Of a stretch of DNA of 64,000 nt, positions 37,577-50,400 are shown in pieces. The stretch is from Bosea sp. BIWAKO-01 (lineage in GTDB: Bacteria; Pseudomonadota; Alphaproteobacteria; Rhizobiales; Beijerinckiaceae). How positions within the stretch are numbered: the stretch's first letter is position 1; each line of letters starts with the position of its first letter. Both the position numbers and the translations under genes were made by a program. The stretch lies in contig NZ_BCQA01000001.1 in NCBI RefSeq assembly GCF_001748145.1, positions 1,302,001 through 1,366,000 on the forward strand. The letters run 5' to 3'. The notes under the pieces were generated by a model that saw only the letters and a program-made list of their open reading frames with translations, was not told the DNA's origin and ran no database searches.

Positions 37577-38887
37577 TCACACCCCGCGAAAGGCACGCAT
37601 GACCTGATCCGTCAGGGGCTTCGTCAGATAGGACATCACTGTCCGACTGCCTGTCTGCACGAATGTCTCGACCGGCATTCCAGGAATGATCTTCAGATTG
37701 CCGAGACGCTCGCGCTCTCCGGGCGTGAAGTTGATACGGGCAGGATAATACTGGGCCCCGGACCTCTGATCCTGCACCAGGTCCGCAGCAATCCGATTGA
37801 CCACCCCAAAAACCTCGGGAGTTGTTCTCTGGTTGAACGCAGAGAGACGGAGCATCACTGTTTGCCCGGCGCGGAGTTGGTCGATATCCTGGGGTGCAAC
37901 CTTGATCTCGACGGAAAGATCGTCCTCTTCAGGTACGATCAGCATCAGCGTGTCTCCCGCAGCGACGACTCCCCCGATCGTATGAACGTTGAGCTGATGG
38001 ATCGTACCGGTCTGCGGAGAGCGGATGTCGATACGCTTCAACTGGTCTTCGGCCGCCACGCTTCGTTCCGTGAGCTCAACGGCCCTGTCCTGAATCTCGC
38101 GCAGTTCCTTGGCGACCTCGCTCCGCAGATCCTGGTCGATCTGGATAATCTGCATCTCGGTTTCGGTTATCTTCCCCTTGGTCTGGGCGACCGAGGCGAT
38201 CATGGCGCCGCGCTCGCCATCCAATCGCGCGTCTTCGCGTGAGAGGGCGGTTACGCGACTGAGCGATACCAGATTCTTGCGCCAGAGCTCCTGCACGCCA
38301 TCAAGCTCCTGATGGATGAGGACAATTTCCTTACCCTTGGCCTTGGCCTGGACTTCAAGGCCGTCGATCTGCTCGCGCAATTGCTGGACACGCTGGCCCA
38401 ACTGATCCTTCAGGCCGGCGCGAGCCAGGCGCCGAAGGTCGAACAAGCCTTCCTCGCCGTCGATGAGCCGCGCCACGTCCGGCTCGGCCACCCGTTTCAT
38501 GAGGCCATCTGGAAAGACGAGACGGTCGCGGCCGTCACGCTCGGCCTCCAGGCGCGCCTGGCGCGCATAAAGCTCGTCGAGCGTCTTTGACAGCATCGCC
38601 AGGTTCGACTTCGCCACCGTTTCGTCAAGTCGAATGACCACATCGCCGGCCTTGACCTTGTCGCCGTCCCGGACATTGAGCGCACCGACAACTCCGCCGG
38701 TGGGGTGCTGTACCTTCTTCGCATTCGAGTCGACGACGACCACCCCTGCAGCGACGACAGCTCCGGACACCTCCGTCCTCGCCGCCCATCCGTAGAGCCC
38801 GCCGACAAGGATGGTCGCACCGGCGAGGCTGGCAAGCAGGTGGCTCCTGATCGAGCGGCGGGGGTCTTTGGTGATGTTGGGGGACAT
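37577..38887 (-). CDS. Type I secretion periplasmic adaptor, HlyD/PrtE family
   Basis: 436 residues. One N-terminal membrane segment (about 17-35), then the two half-lipoyl motifs (VQHPTGGVVGALNVRDGDKVKAGDV region and the later IRSPQTGTIHQLNVHT), separated by a long coiled coil, and the C-terminal barrel ending GMPVETFVQTGSRTVMSYL, which is diagnostic of type I adaptors. It connects the inner-membrane ATPase to an outer-membrane TolC. It starts three bases after the ATPase gene stop. No tolC gene lies in the window. Confidence 0.93.
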   Translation of the reverse strand: MSPNITKDPRRSIRSHLLASLAGATILVGGLYGWAARTEVSGAVVAAGVVVVDSNAKKVQHPTGGVVGALNVRDGDKVKAGDVVIRLDETVAKSNLAMLSKTLDELYARQARLEAERDGRDRLVFPDGLMKRVAEPDVARLIDGEEGLFDLRRLARAGLKDQLGQRVQQLREQIDGLEVQAKAKGKEIVLIHQELDGVQELWRKNLVSLSRVTALSREDARLDGERGAMIASVAQTKGKITETEMQIIQIDQDLRSEVAKELREIQDRAVELTERSVAAEDQLKRIDIRSPQTGTIHQLNVHTIGGVVAAGDTLMLIVPEEDDLSVEIKVAPQDIDQLRAGQTVMLRLSAFNQRTTPEVFGVVNRIAADLVQDQRSGAQYYPARINFTPGERERLGNLKIIPGMPVETFVQTGSRTVMSYLTKPLTDQVMRAFRGV

Positions 38888-38890
38888 GCA

Positions 38891-40612
38891 TCAGTTCTCC
38901 ACGGCCTTGAGGACGGCAGCGGCCGGGAGCGACACAGGACGTGTCACCCTCGACAGGACCTCGTCCTTCGGACCGAAGGCCTGGGCCCGCCCCCCGTCCA
39001 TCATCAGGATCATATCGACCCCCGCCAACGCGCTCGGACGATGCGCAACGACCACGACGATGCCGCCGCGTGCCCTGACGCCCAGGATGGCCTGTGTCAG
39101 GGCCGTATCGCCCTCGGCGTCGAGATTCGAATTCGGCTCGTCGAGCACGACCAGGAATGGATCCCGGAACAGCGCCCGGGCAAGACCGATCCGCTGGCGC
39201 TGCCCGGCGGACAAGGCGGCTCCGCTTTCGCCAATCTCGGTTTCATAACCATCAGGCAGGCGCAGGATCAGGTCATGCACGTTCGCAGCCTTGGCTGCAG
39301 CAATGACGTGGCCTGCATCGGCTGCCGGGTCGAAGCGCGCAATATTCTCGGTCACCGTTCCCGCGAAGAGCTCGACATCCTGCGGCAGGTAGCCGAGATA
39401 CGCTCCCAGATCCTCATCAAGCCAGTGATCGAGGGCCGCGCCATCGAGCCTGATCTTGCCACGGCACGCCGGCCAGATGCCGACAAGCAGCCGTGCCAGG
39501 CTCGATTTTCCAGAGCCGCTCGGCCCGATCACGCCCACGCCCTGCCCGGTCTTGAGCGAAAATGAAATCTCCTGGACCAGGAGGCGGCCCTGGCCCGGGG
39601 CAACCACCGCAGCGTTCTCCACGCTCAGCGACAGGCGTGGTGCCGGCAGCTTCAACCGCGCGCCCGGCGCCGCTTCGGCCCCCAAGACCTGCTGAAGCCT
39701 GCGCCACCCCTGCCTGGCGCCGACAAAGCCCCGCCAGTTTGCGATTGCGAGCTCCACCGGGGCCAACGCTCGGGACGTCAGGATCGAGGAGGCGATCATG
39801 ATGCCCCCGGTCGCCTGGCCATCGATGACGAGATAGGCACCAATGCCCAGAATGGCCGACTGGAGCAGCATGCGCGTCACCTTCGTCAGTGCACCGAAGC
39901 CCCCGGAAACATCGGAGGCCCTTTGCTGGAAGGTCATGTGGCGGCTGTTGGCATCGTCCCAGCGCGCGCCGATGCGCCGCGCCATGCCAAGCGCCCGGAC
40001 CACTTCGGCATTGCGCCGACCGGACTCGGTGATTCGGTTACGGACAGCCGCGGCGCCAACGGCCGATCTCGTTGCATGACGGGTCAGCGCGTCCGTCAGA
40101 AGCGTCACGGCGACAAGGAACAATGCCCCGCCAAGCGCCGCCAGACCGATCCAGGCGTGGAAGGCGAAACAAACCGCCAGGTAGAGTGGCATCCAGGGAA
40201 GATCGAAGAGCGCAGCGGGGCCGCCACTCGCCAGGAAGGCCTTCACCTGGTCGAGATCGCGCAACGGTTGTTGTCCATCACCGTCGACCCGGCTGCGCAA
40301 GGGCTGCCGCAGAACTGCCTGAAAGACGTCCTGGGAGAGTTCCCGGTCGAGCGTCGCGCCAATGCGCGAGAGGATGCGCCCCCGGCAGAGATCGAACAGC
40401 CCCTGGAAGGCATAGAGCGCCGCCGTGATTGCGGCGAGGCCGATGAGCGTGGGAATGCTGCGGCTTGGCAGCACCCGATCATAGACCTCCAGCATGAAAA
40501 TGGAGCCGCTCAGGTAGAGCACATTGATCAAGCCGCTCAGGAGCGCGACGCCCGCATATGCGCCCCAGCTCGATGCGAGCCAGGATGGGCCTTTCGACGT
40601 TACGGAAGCCAT
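38891..40612 (-). CDS. Type I secretion ABC ATPase/permease, PrtD family
   Basis: 573 residues. Membrane domain in the N-terminal 290 residues, nucleotide-binding domain with Walker A GPSGSGKSS (363-371), signature LSAGQRQR (466-473) and Walker B FLVVLDEPNSNLD. There is no C39 peptidase domain in front, so the substrate is exported without leader cleavage, as with RTX proteins. The ATG at 40612 has GGGTGGGGAT upstream; a longer frame to 40795 was discarded. Divergent from the giant RTX peroxidase gene, the obvious substrate. Confidence 0.94.
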   Translation of the reverse strand: MASVTSKGPSWLASSWGAYAGVALLSGLINVLYLSGSIFMLEVYDRVLPSRSIPTLIGLAAITAALYAFQGLFDLCRGRILSRIGATLDRELSQDVFQAVLRQPLRSRVDGDGQQPLRDLDQVKAFLASGGPAALFDLPWMPLYLAVCFAFHAWIGLAALGGALFLVAVTLLTDALTRHATRSAVGAAAVRNRITESGRRNAEVVRALGMARRIGARWDDANSRHMTFQQRASDVSGGFGALTKVTRMLLQSAILGIGAYLVIDGQATGGIMIASSILTSRALAPVELAIANWRGFVGARQGWRRLQQVLGAEAAPGARLKLPAPRLSLSVENAAVVAPGQGRLLVQEISFSLKTGQGVGVIGPSGSGKSSLARLLVGIWPACRGKIRLDGAALDHWLDEDLGAYLGYLPQDVELFAGTVTENIARFDPAADAGHVIAAAKAANVHDLILRLPDGYETEIGESGAALSAGQRQRIGLARALFRDPFLVVLDEPNSNLDAEGDTALTQAILGVRARGGIVVVVAHRPSALAGVDMILMMDGGRAQAFGPKDEVLSRVTRPVSLPAAAVLKAVEN

Positions 40613-41458
40613 ATCCCCACCCCATATGTTGCCGGCGTCGAACTTGCGGCCGGAGGCGACCCGCCTGGGCTTGGCGGTTGTTCTCCCCTCCCGCCGTAAG
40701 GCGCCTGCCTGGCACGGGCTCGTTCCGACGACGAGACACTGCGACTCCGGTCGCGCAGCGCAACGGCCATGCCATTTCCTGAAATCACGTCGCATTCTCC
40801 GTCGAAACGGCCCGGAACCCGGATGCTGGACATCACATCGGCGCCGAAACGGCCCTCGGCACGCGCTAGCCAGAGACCGTAATCTGATCGCAGCCTCGGC
40901 AGAACGTACTCTCGTCCAAAGCCTTCAAGGACTATGGTCCGACATCATTCGGACGATCGTCGCTACGTCCTGGCCTTCACCTTCGGCATCTGCGCCACGG
41001 AGCGGGATGCCGCTGCGCGCCGGGGTGGACCGAGACGCGACGGCGGGGATTGCGAAGGCCGGGCGAGGTCGACCGCAGCCGGAACGGTTTGAAGAATACA
41101 GCGGCTGGTCATTCGGCGACTATGGTCCGACGGTTTCCGACCTTAGTCCAGCAGCACTAACCAGAAGTCCTAAGTACTTATGGCCGACACCTCCAATACT
41201 CCAGTCTCGATTGCAAATACCTCTATTTGTCAGCACCATCTCCGTTGAAAATTTCGTGAACAGCCTGCCTGCCCCCACATCGACGGGCCAGTACAGACGT
41301 AATATTTGCGATATTTCAGATGCAACGACTTAGCCCGCACGCGGCAACGCGCTGAGATCCGGAAAGAGAGATCCTCCAGCAACGACTTGGGGCCGATCTG
41401 GCCCCGAGCCGTATCGTGTTGACGCCTGCAAACAGACAAGCAAACGGGAGGTCCGGCT
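40613..41458. promoter_or_regulatory. Divergent control region of the secretion genes and the giant RTX peroxidase gene
   Basis: 846 bases without a convincing gene. A 14-base direct repeat GACTATGGTCCGAC occurs at 40930-40943 and 41118-41131. The part from about 41140 to 41335 is AT-richer and probably carries the promoter of the peroxidase gene. A hairpin (GGGGCC 41389-41394 with GGCCCC 41400-41405) lies in the presumed leader. Frames crossing the region have no domain and were rejected. Confidence 0.5.
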
Positions 41459-44400
41459 ATGGTTACGTTTGATCGCGTAGACCTCGATTACATCCTGCAG
41501 CAGATCCTGATGGCCGAGGCCGGGCAATCGCCCGTCAACCCGCATCTGGCCTTTGGATTGCGCGAGGTCGCAGGGACCAACAACAACCAGTCCACCGGCG
41601 CCGGCGGCTCGACATCGACATATGGCTCGATCGACCAGCCTCTGCCCCTCTATGCGACTCAACTGTTCCAGCCCGCACAGGACTTGCCATTCGGCCCCCC
41701 GGGGACGCACACGAGCTACGCAGTGGGCACGCCATTCGTGGTGGATTCAGCGCCGCGCACGATCTCCAACCTGATCGCGGACCAGAGCTCGGCCAACCAG
41801 GCGGCGGTCGATGCCTACAACGCCCTGCACCCGGAACTGGCGACGCCCTTGACCGTGCAGCTCCAGTTCAACCCTGATGGCACGGCGAACCCCAGCTATG
41901 TCGCGAATCTGGGGATTGCCAATGTCACGCCGGATGGCGGCATCTCCGCCCCGTTCAACACCTGGTTCACCCTCTTCGGGCAGTTCTTCGACCACGGTCT
42001 CGATCTGATCGCGAAGAGCCAGACCGAGATCGTCTTCATTCCCCTGCAGCCCGACGATCCGCTGTTTACGCAGCCGACGACGACCAATCCCAACCCCAAC
42101 AACTTCATGGTTCTGGCGCGAGCCGTACAGCCGACGGTGAACCTAGTCACGCCGTTCGTCGATCAGAACCAGACCTACACGTCCCACCCCTCGCACCAGG
42201 CCTTCCTGCGCGAGTATCTATCGACGCCGGGCGCAGTCGCCGGAACGGTCACGCTCGAGGCTACAGGCCGGCTGCTCGAGCACACCGATGCGACGGGCGC
42301 GCACCACCTCGCCACCTGGGCCGATGTCAAGGCCAATGCCCTGAAACTCGGTATCGCGCTGAGCGACTACGATGTCGGCAATGTGCCGCTGCTGGCGACC
42401 GATGCCTATGGCAATCTCATCCTCGGTGCCCATGGCTTCGCGCAGGTTGTCGTCGCGCATGCCGGTGGCGGCACGACACTGGTCGAAGGCACGGCCACGG
42501 GCCTCGACCTGACAAATCCGCTGGCGCTGGAGACCGGCGAGCAGGTTGTCCGCATCGGCCACGCCTTCATCAACGACATGGCGCACGCAGCGAGCCCGTT
42601 CGATTCAAGCGGCAACCTGCTACAGCCCGATAGTGACGGCGTCGCCGGTGGTGCTGCGCCCTCGGCCGGCTTCTACGATAACGAGCTTCTCGACAGTCAC
42701 TTTGTCGGGGGCGATGGGCGTGCCAACGAGAATATCGGCCTGACGACCGTCCATGAGGTCTTCCACAACGAGCATAATCGCCTGATCGAGCAGACCAAGG
42801 CGATGGTCCTCAATGAACTCGCCAAGGGCGACACGTCGTTTGCGCTGAACTGGGTGCTCCCGGGGACCAACCTCGCCGACGGCATCCAGGACAACGAATG
42901 GAACGGCGCGCGGCTGTTCCAGGCCGCCAAGTTCGGCACCGAAACGCAGTATCAGCACCTCGTCTTCGAGGAGTTCGCGCGCAAGGTCGTCCCGACCATC
43001 CATGTCTCGGGCGACACCAATATCCATCTCGACGCGGCGATCACCTCCGAGTTCGCCAATGCGGTCTACCGCTTCGGCCATTCGATGCTGGACGAGACCA
43101 TCGACCGCTTCGATGCCAACGGCAATCCGGTCCTCAATCCGGCGACGAACCAGCAGATGACGCTGATCGATGCCTTCACCAACCCGCTGGCTTTCCTTGC
43201 CCAGGGCTCCGACGCTGCCGCCCAGATCGTCAGGGGTGCGACCCAGCAGGTCGGCAACGAGATCGACGAGTTTGTCACGGGCGCGCTGCGCAACAACCTG
43301 CTCGGCCTGCCGCTCGACCTCGCCGCCCTGAACCTGGCCCGCGGCCGGGACACCGGCGTTCCGACGCTGAACGCATTCCGTCATCAGATCTACGATCAGA
43401 CGCACGACGCCAACCTGCGCCCCTACCAGAGCTGGGACGACTTCGGTCACTACCTGAAGCACCCGGCTTCGCTGGTCAATTTCATCGCAGCCTATGGGAC
43501 GCATGCCGCCCTCACGGCCGAGACGACCGTCCTCGACAAGCGCACAGCGGCGCTCGATCTGATGGTTTCCGCGCAGAAGACGGTGAGTTTGAACTACGCC
43601 TTCAAGGATGCCGCAGGCAACCTGACGAGCTTCAAATACACCGACGCCAGCCTGAGGCATACCGACTTCGCCTTCGTCGATCAGACCGGCCGCTACACCG
43701 ATTATGGCTTCACCGACACGGCCGGCCATCTGACCAACAGCGCTTTGGATGCGGCTGGAATCACCAACATCGCCAATACGGCGAACGCCCTCAATGCCGA
43801 CAATATTGGCAATGCCGACCCGTCGCAGGATGCCGGCAAGCCAATACTCGACGCCGCCGGACACCAGATCTCGGTCACCAACAACGACTTCAGCCAGGAT
43901 GCCTACGACTTCCTGCACAGTCTGGGCGCCTACAGCAACGCCAATCCGGCAACCTCCACCGATGCCCACCTCATCCACGACGCCGATGGCGCTGTCGCTC
44001 CCTGGAGCACCGGCTCGATCACCGGCCTCGACCAGGTCGACATGTGGATCGGCGGCCTTGCCGAGAAGCAGGCCCTGAACGGAAGCCTGCTCGGATCGAC
44101 ATTCGAGCTCATTTTCCGGGTGCAGCTGGAGAACCTGCAGGACGGCGACCGGCTCTACTATCTGCCTCGGATCGAAGGCACACACTATTCCGACCAGATC
44201 GAGAACAACTCGTTCGCGGAGATGATCCAGGCCAATATCCCCGGCACACATCATCTCCCCGCTTCGATCTTCCAGGCAATGGAATACCAGATCGAGGCCA
44301 AGGACTTTTACCAGCTCGATGCCAACGGCAATGTGCTGATGGATGCCAATGGCAACCCCCTTCTGCGCGCCAACCCGATATTCCCGACCTGGACGGATGC

Positions 44401-47400
44401 CAGCGGCATCGTGCACAACCTCGTCGAGATCACGAAGGACGGAACGCTTCATTTCATCGGCAAGGATTTCTACTTCGGGAACACCATGGTGCTGGGGGGC
44501 ACCGACGCCAATGACAAGCTGCTGGCCGGCAATGCCGATGACGACACGGTTTGGGGCGACGGCGGCAACGACACGATCGACGGCGGTGGCGGCAATGACA
44601 ATCTGTTCGGCGGCAGCGGCGACGACCTGATCACGGACCAGGCCGGCGACAATGTCGTGCACGGCGATGACGGCAACGACACGATCCTGCTCGGCAAGGG
44701 CGCCGACATCGTCTTCGGCGGCGCGGGCGACGACTACATCTCCTCGGGCGGCGGCATTGACGACGTCGTCGGCGGCGCGGGCAACGACATCATCCTGGCC
44801 GGCGAAGGCGGCGAGGAGGTTCAGGGCGATCAGGGCGACGACTGGATCGATGGCGGCAAGGATGGCGGCGACGTGCTTGTCGGCGACGTCGGTGCACCGA
44901 CCGGCCAGACTCCGCTCTACACCGGCAACGATGTGCTGATCGGTGGCGTCGGCACCGTCATGAAAGGTTTCGGCGGCGACGACATCATGCTCGGCGTCGG
45001 CGGCTTCGATAAGTTCCTTGGCGGCACCGGCTTCGACTGGGCCTCCTTCGAGCTCGAGACCCAGGCCGTCAGCGTCGACATGAAGCGGCGCGAATTCATC
45101 TCGCCGATCAATCCTCTGGGCGGCGACGGCATTCGCGATGTGTTCAGCCATACCGAGGGCGTCAGCGGCTCGCAATTCGACGACGAGATCCTCGGCGCCA
45201 ATGATCCGCGGGCGGTGCGGGCGGCCGCCAAGGATGCCCTGCTCAATCCGAACCTGATCCTCGGACTTGCCGACACGCCGGCCGACGCCTCCGGCAAGAC
45301 CTACACCAATCACAACGGGACCCTTGAGGGCTCGTTCTTCGCGCCGGGCGTCGGCGGCCCCAACAGTGCGCTTGGCTTCGCCGGCGGTGACATTCTGCTC
45401 GGCGGCGCCGGTAACGACCGCATCACTGGCGGCGGCGGCGACGACATCATTGACGGCGATGCCTGGTTGCATGTCGCATTGCAGCCGAACGCCCAGGGCG
45501 TGATCGGAGCAGGCAGCAAGATCCTGCGTGAGATCCGCTACGACGACACCCACCCCAACAACGTCGACACCGCCGTCTACACCGACAACGCGGCCAATTA
45601 CACGATCACGGTGCGCGGCGCGGGCGGCGCAACCATCGTCCGTCAACTCGATGCAGCAACGATCGCCGGGCTGGCGAGCGGCGCAATTCAGCTCGCGCCC
45701 GATGCGCAAGGCTTCATCACCGTCGCGCACACCCCCACGGGCCTGGTCGCGGCAACCAAGAACGCCGTCGACGACGGCACCGACCGCCTGCGCAATATCG
45801 AGCGGCTCGAATTTGCAGATGTCACCGTCGACGTCTCCGGTGGCCGCAACCACCTCCCGGTCAGCACGCTCACCGTCACCGATCCGGCCGGCAACATCGC
45901 GGCGCCTGCCGTCGGAGACACCTTGTCCTCGAACTTCGCCACTGCCGGCGTTATCAAGGATGCCGACTTCGCCGGCGGGATCATCACCAGTCCGATCTCC
46001 TATCAATGGCAATATCAGGACCTGATCCGGGCGGAGTGGATCAACATTACGGGAGCGACGAATCCCAACGCGTTTGTTCCCGGCGACTTCGAGAGCGGCC
46101 TGCAGATCCGCCTGAAGGCCACCTATACGGATACGCATGGCTACACCGAGACGGTGACGAGCGCGCCGACACCCGTGCTCGCCGCCGACCCGAGCAAGAA
46201 CTTCGGGCCCACGCAGAACCAGCGCGTCGTCCAGCTCGTGCCCAATATCGACGCCTATCAGGGCGAGTCAGTCAACGTCTTCGTCCCGATCACGAATTTC
46301 TGGACCGACGACCACACGGCGAACACCGCACTCCACTTTGCCGCATCGCTCGCCAATGGCCAGGTTCTCGATGGCTCCGCGGCCGCATTCGGTCTGCACT
46401 TCACGCTTCAGTCCGATGCGACCGGCGTCACCGGCGCCACCATCACCGGCACCCTTCCGGCAGGCTTCAACGGAGCGATCGACCTGCGGTTCTATGCCAC
46501 GGATGATGCGATCACGACGCCGGCAGGCGTGGTCCTGCCCGCGCATACCGCGACAGCCGACTTCGCCATCAACGTTCTCAACACCACCGGGAATGTCGCC
46601 AACAATCCAGCCGCCGCCGTCACCGCGGCCGCGGCCCCTGCTGCACCGGCACCGGATCCGATGGGGGTGAGCTTCGACCGCGTCGATCTCGACTGGATCC
46701 TGAACAATATCAAGATGGCGGAGGCCCATCAGCCACCGGTCAATCCGCATCTGGCCTTCGGGCTGCGCGAGGTCGCCGCAACCAACAACAGCGCGGTGTC
46801 CGGCCAGGGCACGTTCGGCGCCTCGGACCAGTCATTCCTGCGACTGACCACCCCGGTTCTGGGGCTCGCCCAGGACAACCCCTTCGCGCCCGGCCTCAAC
46901 CTCACCAGCTATGCGCAGACGCATGGCAGCGTTTACGATTCCAACCCGCGCATGATCAGCAACCTGATCGTGGACCAGAGCACTGCCAATCCTGCCGCGC
47001 TCGAGGCTGCCACGTCCCAGGCCACGGTGATGCCCGCGGTGCAGGACCCGAACAAGGTCGCGGCCTTCGACGGCGTTGACCCGACCACCGGCCTGCAGAA
47101 TTACTCTATCCCGAACGTGACGCCGGATGGTGGCATTTCAGCGCCGTTCAACACCTGGTTCACGCTGTTCGGCCAGTTCTTCGATCATGGCCTCGACCTC
47201 GTCAACAAGGGCGGCAATGGCAGTGTCATCATCCCGCTGCTGCCGGACGACCCGCTCTACAAGGCTGGCAGCCCGACCAATTTCATGGTGCTGACGCGCG
47301 GAACCATGATCCAGCGCACGGCCGGCGCCGACGGGATCGTCGGCACGTCGGACGACACCTTCACCCACGAAACCACCAACGCGATCACGCCGCCGGTCGA

Positions 47401-50400
47401 CCAGAGCCAGACCTATTCCTCGCATCCCTCGCATCAGGTCTTCCTGCGCGAGTACATCAATGTCGCTGGCGCTGGCCAGCCTCCGAACATCCACTCGACC
47501 GGACGGATGCTCGACCATGTCAACCAGGCCGGAGCGACACAGGCCGGGAATGCCAACGCGACGGCGGCAACCACCGACCTCTCGCACCACATGCCGACCT
47601 GGGCCGACGTCAAGAAGAACGCGCTCGACAATCTCGGGCTCAAATTGTCCGATTACGACGTGGTCAGCGTGCCGCTGGTCCAGGCCGACGCCTATGGCAA
47701 CGTCATTCGCGGCCCCAACGGCTTTGCGCAGGTCGTCTACCAGGTGCTCGCCACCGACAACACGACCCATATCACGACGTTGCTGGCCGAGCGGACCATC
47801 GAGGGGACCGCAGCCGGCCTCGACATCGACCATATCGCGGTGCCGGCCGGCCTTGCAGCGCCGCCGAACGCAACGCTGTCGACGCAGTATGTCGGCGCCG
47901 GCGTCGCCTTCATCAACGACATGGCCCACAACGCCAGTCCGTTCAACGATTTCGGCCAGGCTCTGACCGCGGATGGCGACGGCGTCGCTGGCAATGCGCT
48001 GCCAGTCGATCCGGCCACGGGCCAAAATCTGGTCTACGACAACGAACTCCTCGACGCGCACTACATTGCGGGCGACGGGCGCGTGAACGAGAATATCGGC
48101 CTCACCGCCGTCCATGATGTCTTCCATTCCGAGCATAATCGGCTGGTCGAGCAGACGAAGGCCTTCATCCAAGCACAGCTCGACAAGGGCGATACCTCAT
48201 TCGCATCGGAATGGGTTCTGCCAAGCGTCAATCTCGCGCCTGGCGCCGGCGGGGCGCCACATCAGATCACAGCCACTGAATGGAATGGCGAGCGCCTGTT
48301 CCAGGTTGCCCGCTTCGGCACAGAAACGCAGTATCAGCACCTCGTCTTCGAGGAATTCGCGCGCAAGATCGCGCCCGACATCCATGTCTCCGGCGACACC
48401 AACATCCACCTCGACCCGGCCGTGTTCGCCGAGTTCGCCCACACCGTCTATCGCTTCGGCCACTCGATGCTGGACGAAAACCTGCAGCGGTATTCGCTGC
48501 ACCATGGCGCCCCCGGAGATCCGCTGAACGGCACGCCCGAGCTGGATGCCAACGGCAACCCGATCCTGCTCGACGGCAATGGCAATCAGGTTTCGAGCAA
48601 TATCGCCCTGCTGACCGCCTTCACCAACCCGCTTGCCTATCTGAATGGCGGCGCCGACGCATCCGGCCAGCTTGCTCTCGGCTCCATGGCCCAGGTCGGC
48701 AACGAGATCGACGAGTTCGTCACCGGTACGTTGCGCAACAACCTGCTCGGTTTGCCGCTTGACCTCGCCTCGCTCAATATCGCGCGCGGCCGGTCCGAGG
48801 GGGTGCCGGGGATCAACCTGGTTCGCAACGAACTCTATAGCCAGACCAACGACGCGTCCCTGAAGCCATACGAGAGCTGGCACGAGTTCGGCCAGTTCCT
48901 GAAGCACCCTGCGTCCCTGATCAACTTCGTCGCCGCCTACGGCACCCACCCGACCATCGTCAACGCTACGACGCTCGCCGACAAACGTGCGGCTGCATTG
49001 GCGCTCGTCAGCGCCGGCGAGGACGAAACCAATCGCGGCACCGATGCCTATGACTTCATGCACAGCACCGGCATCTACGCGAACAACGTCAATGATCCAC
49101 GCGCCTATCATGGCGCATTGATCGACCCTGCCACCGGCTCGGCTCAGATCGACCCGATCACGCATCAGCCGATGCTCGATCAGACCCCGCCGCATTACAG
49201 CACGGGCTCGGTCACCGGCCTCGACGCGGTCGATTTGTGGATCGGCGGTCTGGCCGAGAAGCAGAACCTGCATGGCGGCCTGCTCGGCACGACATTCGAC
49301 TATGTCTTCAAGCTGCAGATGGAAAACCTGCAGGACGCCGACCGGCTCTACTATCTGCCGCGCATCGAGGGCATGCAGTTCTCCGACCAGATCGAGAACA
49401 ATTCCTTCGCCGAGATGGTGATGAACGCCACCGGTGTGCACCACATATCGGCCAGCATATTCCTGACGCCGGAATACAAGATCGAGGCTACGGACTTCTA
49501 TCAGCACAATGCGGATGGCAGCGTCGCGGTCGACAGCCACAACAACCCGATCTTCGCGGTCGGTCCGGCCATACCATCCTTCACCGGCGCGGACGGGCAG
49601 TTGCACCCGCTGGTCGAGATCCAGGGCGATGGGACCGTCCACTTCCTTGGCGAGGACAACTTCTTCGGCAACACGATGGTACTCGGTGGCACCTCGGCCA
49701 ACGATCGGCTGATGGCTGGCCAGGCCGATGACGACACGGTCTGGGGCGATGCCGGCGACGACATCATCGATGGCGGTGGCGGCAACGACAACCTGTTCGG
49801 TGGCGACGGCAATGACATCCTGAGCAACACCAACAGCTCCATCGGCTCGTCGTTCCATGGCGATGGCGGCGACGACACCATCTATGGCAGCAAGGGCGAC
49901 GACCTCATCTTTGGCGGCGCAGGCAACGACCTGATCTACGGCAACCAGGGTGTCGACGACATCGTCGGCGGCTCGGGTAACGACATCATCTATGGCGGTG
50001 AGGGCGGCGAGGAGATCCAGGGCGACGAAGGCGACGACTGGATCGATGGCGGCCCCGACGGCGGCGACGTGCTCGTCGGTGACGTCGGCGCACCGACCGG
50101 GCAGTTCCCGCTCTATGCCGGGGACGACGTGCTGATCGGCGGCGTCGGCACCGTGATGAAGGGCTTCAGCGGCGACGACATCATGCTCGGCGTCGGCGGC
50201 TTCGACAAATTCCTCGGCGGGCTGGGCTTCGACTGGGCTTCGTTCGAGAAGGAGACGCAGTCCGTCGCCGTCGACATGAGCATCAAGGAGTTCATTGCGC
50301 CCGACGCACCTCTCGGCGCCGATGGCATCCGCGACATCTTCACCCAGACCGAGGGCCTGAGCGGCTCCCGCTTCGACGACATCCTGACCGCAGATAACAA

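Noticed and set aside
37378..37602. A 74-codon plus-strand frame after the response regulator
   Set aside because: It spans the dyad and the antisense end of the adaptor gene, and has no recognisable fold.
40524..41333. A 269-codon plus-strand frame between the secretion ATPase and the giant gene
   Set aside because: It overlaps the real ATPase gene antisense and shows no domain or ribosome binding site.
42620..46138. A 1172-codon open frame antisense to the giant peroxidase gene, and a 553-codon one at 48197-49858
   Set aside because: They mirror the GC-rich codon pattern and repeats of the sense gene, have no domain, and the sense frame has complete peroxidase and RTX motifs.
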